NCBI GenBank assembly: GCA_015272515.1
Contig: JACYLN010000089.1
Location: forward strand, 28,095-92,094
DNA from: Leptolyngbyaceae cyanobacterium C42_A2020_001
GTDB taxonomy: Bacteria; Cyanobacteriota; Cyanobacteriia; Leptolyngbyales; Leptolyngbyaceae
Length of the DNA: 64,000 bases
Reading direction: 5' to 3'
The notes below the pieces were generated by a model, which saw only the letters and a program-made list of their open reading frames with translations, did no database searches and was not told the origin of the DNA. Below, piece after piece: positions 17,685 to 26,081 of the stretch. Position 1 is the first letter of the stretch. Each line of letters begins with the position of its first letter. Both the position numbers and the translations under genes were made by a program.

Positions 17685-18653
17685 ATGGCATCTGAAGAAA
17701 TTCGCCAACGCTCAGACCTTCTCGGCACTATGGTTGTCACCCGTAACACTGGCAAAAAGTTAGGGGTAGTCAGTCAGCTTTGGGTAGATATTGACCAGCA
17801 AAGAGTTGTCGCCCTTAGCCTGCGTCCGAACCTGCTGTACGGTACCCCGCAACCCATGTTGTTGAGCAGTATTCGCCAAATCGGTGATGTCATCTTGGTG
17901 GATGACGAAGATGTGATTGAAGACATCGATACCGAAGCGTTCAACAGCTTGATTAACTGCGAAGTTATCACTGAAACAGGTGAGCTACTAGGCAAAGTGC
18001 GTGGCTTCAAATTTGATGTGGACGATGGTGGTGTGGTTTCTCTGATTATTGCGTCCGTAGGGTTGCCGCTCATTCCCGACCAGGTGGTCAGTACCTACGA
18101 GCTGCCGATTGACGCAATTGTCAGCAGTGGACCTGACCGTCTGATTGTGTTTGAAGGGTCCGAAGAAAACATGGTTCAGCTATCCGTGGGTGTACTAGAA
18201 CGCCTGGGGATTGGCAAACCCCCCTGGGAGCGAGACGATGATGAGGTTTATATTGCCCCCGTTCGCACCGATAAGCAACTGGGAACTGGGCTAAAAACCC
18301 CCGTGAACACACCTGTTCGTCAGCGTGAACCTGTGGTGCAAGAAACCTGGGATGACGATAATTGGGGTGAACCCGAACCTCGTCAACTTCGCCAGCAAGA
18401 ACGGCGCGCTGAGCTTTATTACGATAATGCCGACGAAGGTGACAACTGGAGCGAGGCAAACGCTAAAGACGATTACCCTACTCCTTACGAACCGGGCGAA
18501 TATAGCGACGATTACGATGATCAATACGACGATAAGTACGATGATTTAGAAGCTGATGCTTGGGCAGATCAAGAATCACAGCCGTACCGAGCACCTCGCG
18601 TCAATATTCCCGAAAAAACCAAAACACCCGAATACGAAGAGGAAGGATATTAA
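17685..18653 (+). CDS. PRC-barrel domain protein with acidic tail
   Basis: 322 residues from ATG 17685 (MASEEIRQRSDLLGTMV). Two PRC-barrel-like repeats cover about 8-75 (GKKLGVVSQLWVD) and 85-170 (GELLGKVRGFKFD). PRC barrels bind RNA or protein surfaces and occur in photosynthetic reaction-centre H subunits and in RimM. The tail from ~200 is charged and disordered, with DDYDDQYDDKYDD near the end. It lies between smc and the SET gene on the same strand with short gaps (45 and 8 bp), so the three may be co-transcribed. The role is unknown. A TTG 24 bp upstream could also serve as start. Confidence 0.82.
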   Translation: MASEEIRQRSDLLGTMVVTRNTGKKLGVVSQLWVDIDQQRVVALSLRPNLLYGTPQPMLLSSIRQIGDVILVDDEDVIEDIDTEAFNSLINCEVITETGELLGKVRGFKFDVDDGGVVSLIIASVGLPLIPDQVVSTYELPIDAIVSSGPDRLIVFEGSEENMVQLSVGVLERLGIGKPPWERDDDEVYIAPVRTDKQLGTGLKTPVNTPVRQREPVVQETWDDDNWGEPEPRQLRQQERRAELYYDNADEGDNWSEANAKDDYPTPYEPGEYSDDYDDQYDDKYDDLEADAWADQESQPYRAPRVNIPEKTKTPEYEEEGY

Positions 18654-18661
18654 TAGCATCC

Positions 18662-19273
18662 ATGATCCATCCTCATACAGAGCTTCGATTTATCGATGAC
18701 TCCATCGGTTACGGAGTGTTTGCGACTGAATTTATCCCCAAGGGAACCATCACCTGGATTTTGGATGACCTGGATCAAAAGTTTGACGAGGCGTATGTGC
18801 ACAGTCTTGATCCAGCCCGGCGCGATCGCTTGCTCAAATTCTGCTTCCGCGATGAATATGGTCAATACATCCTGTGTTGGGACATTGCCCGCTACGTCAA
18901 TCACAGCTTTAACTCAACGCTGATTGCCACCCCCTATCACTTTGAACTTGCGGCTAGAGACATCTACCCTGGCGATGAAATCACCGATGACTACGGCTAC
19001 TTTAACCTGGATTATCCCTTCCACTGCTTTCCCGAACCTAACTGCACCCGCACTAAAGTTTTGCCGGATGACATCTTGTACTATTACCCAGAGTGGGATC
19101 AAAAAGCTGCCGATGCAATGAAGCTCTTCAACCAGGTAGACCAACCACTCAAACATCTGATTGACCCCATGTGTTTACACAAAGTAACCGCGATCGCTGC
19201 TGGTAAAGACACAATGGACTCTATTTTGACGTGTTACTACGATCGCACCTCAAAGCTGAAGGCGATTCGTTGA
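18662..19273 (+). CDS. SET domain protein (putative protein-lysine methyltransferase)
   Basis: 203 residues from ATG 18662 (MIHPHTELRFIDDSIGYGVF). SET-domain elements appear in order: GYGVFATEFIPKGTI (the G-x-G start), YVNHSFNSTL (the catalytic RxxNHS-type motif), and GDEITDDYGYFN (the ELxxDY-like motif). A Cys-containing post-SET-like segment follows (HCFPEPNCTRT). SET proteins transfer methyl groups from S-adenosylmethionine to lysine side chains; the bacterial substrates are mostly unknown. The start is 8 bp after the PRC-barrel stop, which supports this ATG rather than an upstream one inside that gene. Confidence 0.85.
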   Translation: MIHPHTELRFIDDSIGYGVFATEFIPKGTITWILDDLDQKFDEAYVHSLDPARRDRLLKFCFRDEYGQYILCWDIARYVNHSFNSTLIATPYHFELAARDIYPGDEITDDYGYFNLDYPFHCFPEPNCTRTKVLPDDILYYYPEWDQKAADAMKLFNQVDQPLKHLIDPMCLHKVTAIAAGKDTMDSILTCYYDRTSKLKAIR

Positions 19274-19367
19274 CCCACTAGAATGTAACTTGCAACTGAC
19301 AACATGGGCATAATGACAGCACAATTGTAGGAGATCAGAAGCTTCTCATTCCCCCAGGAAACTTGTC

Positions 19368-21524
19368 ATGCCATCGTTGCCCACCATCGCAGACCCCACT
19401 CCAACTCAATCTAGACCCAAACTCTCCATGCTGCGATCGGTGGGTGCTCGGCTGTTTCTCTCCGTTGTCGGAGGCTCCTTGATTGGACTATTGGGCACCA
19501 CTTACTGGTCTTATCGGGAACTTACGCGACAGGCAGAAGCCGAATTGCTCTCAAGCTTGCAGGTCAAAACGCAAAACCTGGAAGGCGACTTTAACACCCT
19601 GGAATATTCCACCAAAACCGTTGCCGATGCAGTCAAAACTCTGTACGAAGCAGGAGAACGGCGCGAACAGGTTTACAGCAATCTTATGTATCGCTCTCTA
19701 CAAACCTCTCCCTTAGGAACAGGCTTAGGCTTTGGGCAACCACCTGACAATCGTCTCGTCATCCCCTCCCGCAAGTTTGCTTACCCTTACGTGGCAAAAA
19801 ACAAGCAAACAGGCAAAGTCGAGCCACCGATTTTGGGAGAAGCCAGCGCCGAGAATTACAAAGAAGCTTACTTCACCCAACCGATCGCAGCGGGTAAACC
19901 CATCTGGCTAGAACCTGTGAGCTATGTGGAAGATTCCCTCAAGCCACCCCAAACCCTCGTCAGCACCAGCTATTCCCTCCCCTTTTACGATAACCAAAAC
20001 CGTTTATTGGGCGTGCTCAGCCAGGATTTAGAACTGGGATTTCTGAGTCAGAAGCTCAACGTTCCTGCCATGCGAAATGCAGGCTACTTCATTTTGGTCA
20101 GCAATAAAGGTAACCTGATTGCCTACCCACCCACCCCAGAGCAAGCGCTGAGTCTTAAACCATTTCCCAACTTAAATAACTACAAAGGGCTGTGGGAACA
20201 GATCCAGTCCAAATTGCAAAGCGGCGAGAAAAGCGGCGTGTTGCACTGGCGCGATGCTGAAGGGAAATCGGAGTATTGGGCATATCAGCGCATCCCCAAC
20301 AACGATTGGGTGGTAATGGGAGTTGTACCCGAATCTGTTGTCTTGGGACCTGTTTGGCGGTTTTTAGGGGCAGGCATTTTGGGTGCGGTGATTGGTGCTT
20401 CCATTGTTCAAGGCATCGTTGTATTTCTGTTTGTCCGCAGGTTGAATCAACGCCTCCAGCCGATCATGGATGAATGCAACCGCCTGGCAGAAATGAATGC
20501 CAAGAGCGAAGAGTTGATGAACCGCGAGGATGAGTTGGGACGCTTGACAATCTCGTTTTATGCCCTGTTAGGGCAAGTGACTGTAAACGAGCGGCGACTG
20601 CGAAAAGAGATGGCGAAGTCGGCTCAGGCATTGCAGGCATTGCAACAAACGCAGGCGCAACTGATCCAAACAGAGAAAATGTCTAGCTTAGGGCAACTGG
20701 TAGCAGGAGTTGCTCACGAAATCAACAATCCGATTAACTTCATTTATGGCAATTTGCCTCACGCAACCGACTACACCAAAGATTTGCTGAAATTGGTGGA
20801 ATTGTACGAGCAGAAGTATGGTGAAGCAGATACTGAGATTCAGAAATATCGCAAAGATATTGACCTGGAGTTTTTGGTAGACGACCTGCCAAAGATGCTG
20901 GAATCAATGCAAATTGGTGCCGATCGCATCCGTGAAATTGTGCTGTCACTCCGCAACTTCTCTCGCCTGGATGAAGCCGAAATGAAACGGGTGGATATTC
21001 ACGATGGCATCGACAGTACGCTGTTGATTCTGCAAAATCGCCTTAAGGCTAGCTCAGGGCATCCAGCCATTGAAGTTGTGAAGGAATACGGTAAGTTGCC
21101 TCTGGTTGAATGCTATGCCGGACAACTGAATCAGGTGTTTATGAATATTCTCAGCAACGCGATCGATGCGCTGGATCAATACAACCTGAAGCGATCGCCC
21201 GAAGAAATTGAAGCAAACCCTGCCACAATCACCATCCAAACTCACTCTATACCAGCCTCACCCAATAACGCGAACTCCGTTGTCGTTCACATTCGAGACA
21301 ATGGTCCTGGCATTCCGGCAGAACATCTCAGTCGGTTATTTGATCCCTTCTTCACCACCAAACCCGTTGGCAAGGGAACAGGGCTGGGGTTGTCTATCAG
21401 CTATCAAATCATTGTCGAGAAGCATCATGGTGTATTGAAATGCACGTCTGAGCCGGACAACGGAGCGGAGTTTTGGCTAGAAATTCCAGTCCGGCAAGAA
21501 AACATCGTGAAAGCTTCTGGGTGA
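19368..21524 (+). CDS. Membrane sensor histidine kinase with Cache-type sensor domain
   Basis: 718 residues. Membrane helix 1 (~25-47) is followed by a large extracytoplasmic Cache-like domain (~50-320), helix 2 (~328-352), a HAMP-like linker and a coiled coil. The phosphoacceptor region GVAHEINNPINFIYGN lies near 447 with the histidine at ~450. The ATPase domain has NQVFMNILSNAIDAL, DNGPGIP and GTGLGLSIS. It autophosphorylates on the histidine and passes the phosphate to an unidentified response regulator; none is adjacent. The ATG at 19368 has aggaa just upstream. The kinase core is closely similar to the convergent kinase at 21705. Confidence 0.93.
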   Translation: MPSLPTIADPTPTQSRPKLSMLRSVGARLFLSVVGGSLIGLLGTTYWSYRELTRQAEAELLSSLQVKTQNLEGDFNTLEYSTKTVADAVKTLYEAGERREQVYSNLMYRSLQTSPLGTGLGFGQPPDNRLVIPSRKFAYPYVAKNKQTGKVEPPILGEASAENYKEAYFTQPIAAGKPIWLEPVSYVEDSLKPPQTLVSTSYSLPFYDNQNRLLGVLSQDLELGFLSQKLNVPAMRNAGYFILVSNKGNLIAYPPTPEQALSLKPFPNLNNYKGLWEQIQSKLQSGEKSGVLHWRDAEGKSEYWAYQRIPNNDWVVMGVVPESVVLGPVWRFLGAGILGAVIGASIVQGIVVFLFVRRLNQRLQPIMDECNRLAEMNAKSEELMNREDELGRLTISFYALLGQVTVNERRLRKEMAKSAQALQALQQTQAQLIQTEKMSSLGQLVAGVAHEINNPINFIYGNLPHATDYTKDLLKLVELYEQKYGEADTEIQKYRKDIDLEFLVDDLPKMLESMQIGADRIREIVLSLRNFSRLDEAEMKRVDIHDGIDSTLLILQNRLKASSGHPAIEVVKEYGKLPLVECYAGQLNQVFMNILSNAIDALDQYNLKRSPEEIEANPATITIQTHSIPASPNNANSVVVHIRDNGPGIPAEHLSRLFDPFFTTKPVGKGTGLGLSISYQIIVEKHHGVLKCTSEPDNGAEFWLEIPVRQENIVKASG

Positions 21525-21704
21525 AATCGGTTGTTTTCGGTGAATGCTACGAAGATTAACCCAACAATGGTTGAACGAGAAAATCGAAACTTGCTTAACT
21601 GATGTTTAAAGACAGTTTCTAAATTGCTTGATCTATCCCACTTTCACCAGAGCCGACACGCGCCCATCCAGGATAAGTCAACTGAATCATGCCCAATTAA
21701 CGTC

Positions 21705-22763
21705 TTAACGCTGACTTGGAAGCCGGATCAAGAACTCAGTTCCCTGCCCCACCTCAGATTGAACGTCCAGACTACCACCATGTTTTTCCACAACAATTTG
21801 ATGGGCGATCGCCAAGCCTAATCCCTTGCCTTTGCCGATCTCTTTCATCGTAAAGAAGGGGTCAAATATTTTATCGATGACGTTAGACTCTATCCCAATA
21901 CCGTTATCTTTAATACGAATCACGACCTGCTGATTGGCTTGATATTCAGTCCAAATTGAGATTACCCCAGTATCTAATGGTGTCCCTATTTTCTGAATCA
22001 TCTTCAGCTTCTGGGCGATCGCATCAACAGCATTGCTCAAAAGATTCATAAATACTTGGTTGATATCTCCAGCCGCACAGGTCACAAGCGGAAGTTCACC
22101 ATAGCGTTTGATGACTTCAATTCCAAGCATTTTTTGGCGGAGGATCATTAGGGTACTATCAATGCCCTCGTGGATATCAACCGCTTTGTAGCCAGCTTCA
22201 TCCAGGCGAGAAAAGTTACGCAACGCCAAAACAATATCCCGAATCCGTTGAGTTCCTGTCGCCATGGATTGCAGCATCTTCGGGATATCGTCTTCAAGAA
22301 ACTCAATATCGATATTTTCTCGTTTCAGGCAAACCTCTGCCGGAGGAGATGGAAAATAATGATGATATAGATGGATTAACTGAAATAAGTCTCCAATATA
22401 AGCAGCCAGGGGCGCTAGATTACCGTGAATAAAACTAATAGGGTTATTGATTTCATGGGCAATGCCTGAAGTGGTTTGTCCCAGGGCAGACATCTTTTCA
22501 CTTTGAATCAGTTGGAGTTGCATCATTTGCATTTTTTCCAGCGCATTTTGCAAATCTTGACTCTGTTGCTCTAGAGTCTGTTTTGAGGTTTGCAATTCAT
22601 GAATGACATTCTTAAGTAATGATTCTTTGGTGGCTACGTCAGATTCAATTTGTCCACGTTCCTTTTCGGAGCGCTCCAATTTCTTCTGCAAAACACGGAT
22701 GGTTTTCTCCAATTCCTGAATTTGTACGTGATGCTCCTGGCTTCCCATAACAGTTTCAGGCAT
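21705..22763 (-). CDS. Soluble histidine kinase, partner of the FIST sensor
   Basis: 352 residues without membrane helices. An N-terminal coiled coil (~10-90, SEKERGQIESD) leads to GIAHEINNPISFIHGN with the phosphoacceptor histidine near residue 100. The ATPase domain has NQVFMNLLSNAVDAIA, DNGIGIE and GKGLGLAIAHQI. There is no sensor domain of its own. Its ATG overlaps the end of the FIST gene by 8 bp, so the two are translationally coupled; the FIST protein probably provides the input. It shares DIEFLEDDIPKML with its neighbour kinase, which points to duplication. Confidence 0.92.
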   Translation of the reverse strand: MPETVMGSQEHHVQIQELEKTIRVLQKKLERSEKERGQIESDVATKESLLKNVIHELQTSKQTLEQQSQDLQNALEKMQMMQLQLIQSEKMSALGQTTSGIAHEINNPISFIHGNLAPLAAYIGDLFQLIHLYHHYFPSPPAEVCLKRENIDIEFLEDDIPKMLQSMATGTQRIRDIVLALRNFSRLDEAGYKAVDIHEGIDSTLMILRQKMLGIEVIKRYGELPLVTCAAGDINQVFMNLLSNAVDAIAQKLKMIQKIGTPLDTGVISIWTEYQANQQVVIRIKDNGIGIESNVIDKIFDPFFTMKEIGKGKGLGLAIAHQIVVEKHGGSLDVQSEVGQGTEFLIRLPSQR

Positions 22764-23913
22764 CTCCCAGAATGAGTGTCACAAAAGTCTTGTTGTGAAA
22801 TTTTGTCTGACTGTGCTGTTCTAGAGGTGCAATTTCGCCATAGACATAAAACCCACAGCATGATAGTCCTAACGGTAAATGGGTTTTAACGAGTTGATAT
22901 TCCTGGGGGGTCAAGGTTCCCAAAATGCGGCGGCGGGCAGCGCAGGAGATTAATAAGGCTGTGGTTGGCTCGATCCCTGGATAGTGGGCGATCGCCTCCT
23001 GCAACGATGTTTCTGAGAACATCAGGATGTCTTCACGCGACGCATCAGTAATTTGAACGATCGCTTGCTCCGGGATATCTGCAAAGAAAGTGACACTACC
23101 GGATTCTAGATCGTAGCTATTAGGTGCCCGCATGTAAAAGCGATCCGTCTCTTCAAACACGGCTAGAGCATGAATGGCATAATTGGCGACAAATCGCTTT
23201 GCACCGAGATACTGCTGGTAAAAATCGAGAGCACGCTGGCCATTAATTTCGTACACAACATTCCCCTGCACTTTAGTAATGCAGCTTTTAGGACTAATGG
23301 GAGTCCATCCACTGGCAACGCCATGGGAAACTAGCAAATCGCCTGAAAATAACAACACAGGGACTGCATCACTCAGGACTTGATCTTGAAAAAATTGGTA
23401 AGTTTGGTCAAAGGTATAGTCATCGGCTGTCATCCCCCCCACAATGGGAACGTCTTCCCCTAAACTTTGCTTGAGACCTTCTACAACAACGACTCCACTA
23501 CTGGTTAAACTGTCGGGAAAGGTCAGGCATAACTTAGGTTGAGCCGTGGTGCTTCCTTTTGCTTGAGCAATCGCCTGTTTGGCAGCCTGAGTTGGATTTT
23601 GTGAGACATTTTGCCCCAGCCCTGCACAAATTTCTACGCTGTCTGAAGTGAATAGCATGAGTGTGAGGGAATCTTGCTGAAACTCCAGAATTGAGGAAAT
23701 CTCGCCATTTGTAGTCCCACCGATCAGTGCAATGCCAGGAAAAGCCTGCTGAATTTGTTGCAAAATGAGTTCGTGATCAAAATCAATTGCTGCAAAGAGA
23801 AGACCTGCTTGAGGAGTTATTCCAGCCAAAGAATGAGTACATTGATGGAGAACCTCAGTAATCGCCATCAGCGAATCTGGATCATTACTGTGACCAATTA
23901 CACTTTTAAACAT
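22756..23913 (-). CDS. FIST-domain sensory protein
   Basis: 385 residues. FIST_N covers about 25-215 (GIALIGGTTNGEI, VPIVGGMTADDY) and FIST_C about 220-365 (VYEINGQRALDFYQQYLG, SCCGFYVYGEIAP). FIST domains are proposed to bind small ligands such as amino acids and are often linked to kinases or chemotaxis proteins. No membrane segment is visible, so sensing is probably cytoplasmic. The stop overlaps the start of the soluble kinase gene by 8 bp (the GATGCCTGA context), which indicates a two-gene operon. Confidence 0.92.
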   Translation of the reverse strand: MFKSVIGHSNDPDSLMAITEVLHQCTHSLAGITPQAGLLFAAIDFDHELILQQIQQAFPGIALIGGTTNGEISSILEFQQDSLTLMLFTSDSVEICAGLGQNVSQNPTQAAKQAIAQAKGSTTAQPKLCLTFPDSLTSSGVVVVEGLKQSLGEDVPIVGGMTADDYTFDQTYQFFQDQVLSDAVPVLLFSGDLLVSHGVASGWTPISPKSCITKVQGNVVYEINGQRALDFYQQYLGAKRFVANYAIHALAVFEETDRFYMRAPNSYDLESGSVTFFADIPEQAIVQITDASREDILMFSETSLQEAIAHYPGIEPTTALLISCAARRRILGTLTPQEYQLVKTHLPLGLSCCGFYVYGEIAPLEQHSQTKFHNKTFVTLILGDA

Positions 23914-24120
23914 GGGTTGGGATGGGTGGGGTTACCTTAATTAGTTAAATCACTCCTAAAGAGTATTCCCAGAAATTTGAGCGATGCGTCGTAAACCTTT
24001 ACAACCCCGAAAATCCACCTAAGAGAATCTATGCAAGCCGTGAGAGACAAGAAGAAACCTCCGATACCCCTGAGGATAGGTCGTTTCACTTTCACTCAAC
24101 GATAAACCTTGAAGGCTGGA
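23914..24120. other. Non-coding DNA upstream of the IS110 relic
   Basis: No coding frame is evident. The stretch from about 23980 to 24120 contains short complementary segments (ccgataccc/gaggataggtcg) directly before the IS110-type reading frame. In IS110 elements the non-coding end upstream of the transposase specifies the bridge RNA, so this may be a remnant of that end. The boundary is not defined. Confidence 0.3.
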
Positions 24121-24288
24121 ATAACGATTCTCGCAATTGACTTGGGAAAATTCCAGACCGTGGCTTATTTGTTCAATACCACAACCAATCAAGCCGAGTA
24201 CGAGGCGATCGCCATGCAACAAGTTGCCCTAGAAGACTTGCTGCAACGGAACCAACCCCAGAAGGTGGTGATTGAAACCTGCCTCTGA
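24121..24288 (+). pseudogene. IS110-family transposase, N-terminal remnant
   Basis: A 55-codon frame reads ILAIDLGKFQTVAYLFN, then QRNQPQKVVIETCL, and stops at 24286-24288. This is the start of the DEDD (RuvC-like) domain of IS110 transposases, with the first catalytic aspartate in AIDLGK and the second acidic motif in VVIE. It has no ATG at the expected place (ATAACG instead) and ends after about 1/7 of the normal length, so it is a dead fragment. The HerA-like gene on the opposite strand ends 25 bp further on. Confidence 0.65.
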
Positions 24289-24312
24289 CCATTGAACAAC
24301 CATAACAAACCA

Positions 24313-26016
24313 TCATTCAATGGAAACGCCGCGGATGGATTGCGATCGCGTTCTCGCTGCAACCGGGGCTTGTTCAATTTTACGTTCTTGCACACGATGA
24401 GCGCTGAAGTAACTTTGCCAGAGTTCGGGGGCGTTGAGGGTTTCGCCGCCATGTTTGGTTAAGCGGGTGCGGACTTTGCATAGAACGGGCGTGTTGACGC
24501 AGGCTCCAGAGATGATGATTTGTCCTTTGGTGAGGGCGGGCAGTTCTTTGAGCAAATCTCGTCCTGCTGCTTCTACGCCATACTTGAGGCTTTCCTGATC
24601 GACGGGGTTGACGATTCGCATGATGAACTGGCTCATGCACTGAGACAACACATCAGAATCGAGTTTGCCGGGACGTTGGGTAATTAGCCCTACACCTAAG
24701 CCAAACTTGCGTCCTTCACTGAGAATGGTACGGATCACGGCTTTGCAACGAGAAGGTTCGTGCGCTGGGGCGAAGCGGTGGGCTTCTTCTAACAAGATGA
24801 AGATGGGATAGGGCAGATAGTTCTCGTCATTGGGACCGATGCGCTCTTTTTGGCTATCCATGCGGGCGTTGTTTGCCTGCCGCAGTACAGCCGCACAAAT
24901 TACCTGTTGTTCTTCCTGGCTGATTTCGTTCATCTGCAAAACGGTGACCTGCCCCGGTTCAAACAGATCGCTGGGAGCCAGGTGCTGGAAGGGATGGAAG
25001 TAGGGCGATCGCTGCAATCGTTCCAGTTTCCATTCCAATGCTGGGGCGGAGGATCCGGCTTTTTCGTTGCCTTCTTCATCGGTTTGAGTATCGGCTTCGT
25101 AGACAGCGGCGATCAAGTCATGCACATCCCAGCGGTATTCCCCTCCCCGATGTTTGCGTACCAGGGCATAGGCTTTGTTGAGAATCGATTGCTGGCGATC
25201 GCTCATTTCCGGCAGCAGGGTGAGAATATCGGCGTAATCCAGCGATGAAATCCGGATGTGAATGTCCTCCGGAGTCAGCACTTTGACGGTGGGCGCGTAG
25301 CCATCCTCGGTTTGAAAGTCGGGATGTCCCTGCATTTCTGTAAGCGTGCTGTACTCTCCATGGGGGTCAAAAATCAGCACAGCAGCACGATTGTGAGGCA
25401 ACAGCAGTTCTTCTACTAATACGCCTGCCGTATAGGACTTCCCCGATCCCGTTCCGGCAAGAATTGCCATGTGAGTGCTCACCAGTTCCTTCACATCCAG
25501 GGCAATGGGAACCGCTCCCGCATCCCGTAGCAGCAATGCTCCCACATGGGCGGCTCCGATCGCGCCGGGTTGTTTTTTGTTCAGTACCCGTTTCAGCATG
25601 GCATCATCTGCCAGAAACACCTTCGCGCCAGGATCAGGTGTTTTACGCGGGTTCATGAAGCCAAGAGCAGAATCGAAGTAGCCGATCACATCCACGGTGA
25701 CTTCGTAAATTTCTGGATTGGTGTAAGTGAAACCAATCAAAGAGGCGATCGCGTCGGGGCTAATTTCAGTATCGGCAAAGATGCGATCGGGCAAATGATC
25801 AATCAAACTGCGACCGGAAATTTTACCCAAAATTTGGACTCGTTTCCCCGCTTCCTGGACCTCGTAATAAACGAACTCGCCAATCTTGACATAGCGATTG
25901 TCTGCCGTGATGAACACGTACTGATTGCCGTTTTCACCTGGTCCTTTGACGGTGCCGATGATTGTGACAGAAGGAGTATTTACAGGCAGGGAGGCAGAAG
26001 TGCGGAGTTGTTTCAT
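24313..26016 (-). CDS. HerA-like ATPase / DUF87 helicase
   Basis: 567 residues. An N-terminal beta-barrel-like (HAS) region covers ~10-130. The ATPase core follows, with Walker A AGTGSGKSYTAG (~188), Walker B FILLEEAHRF (~405), and a sensor/arginine-finger region around RKFGLGVGLITQRP. HerA proteins are hexameric DNA translocases that work with the NurA nuclease in end resection in archaea, or with SIR2 or other nucleases in some bacterial defence systems. No nurA or nuclease gene lies beside it here: the neighbours are an IS110 relic and an exoprotein gene. The C-terminal ~30 residues are Arg/Ser-rich. Confidence 0.88.
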   Translation of the reverse strand: MKQLRTSASLPVNTPSVTIIGTVKGPGENGNQYVFITADNRYVKIGEFVYYEVQEAGKRVQILGKISGRSLIDHLPDRIFADTEISPDAIASLIGFTYTNPEIYEVTVDVIGYFDSALGFMNPRKTPDPGAKVFLADDAMLKRVLNKKQPGAIGAAHVGALLLRDAGAVPIALDVKELVSTHMAILAGTGSGKSYTAGVLVEELLLPHNRAAVLIFDPHGEYSTLTEMQGHPDFQTEDGYAPTVKVLTPEDIHIRISSLDYADILTLLPEMSDRQQSILNKAYALVRKHRGGEYRWDVHDLIAAVYEADTQTDEEGNEKAGSSAPALEWKLERLQRSPYFHPFQHLAPSDLFEPGQVTVLQMNEISQEEQQVICAAVLRQANNARMDSQKERIGPNDENYLPYPIFILLEEAHRFAPAHEPSRCKAVIRTILSEGRKFGLGVGLITQRPGKLDSDVLSQCMSQFIMRIVNPVDQESLKYGVEAAGRDLLKELPALTKGQIIISGACVNTPVLCKVRTRLTKHGGETLNAPELWQSYFSAHRVQERKIEQAPVAARTRSQSIRGVSIE

Positions 26017-26081
26017 GGTCGCACGCGATCGCTATCCTATCGGTTATACCGGATTTTGCCAAAAAGTCGAGAGCAACTGTA

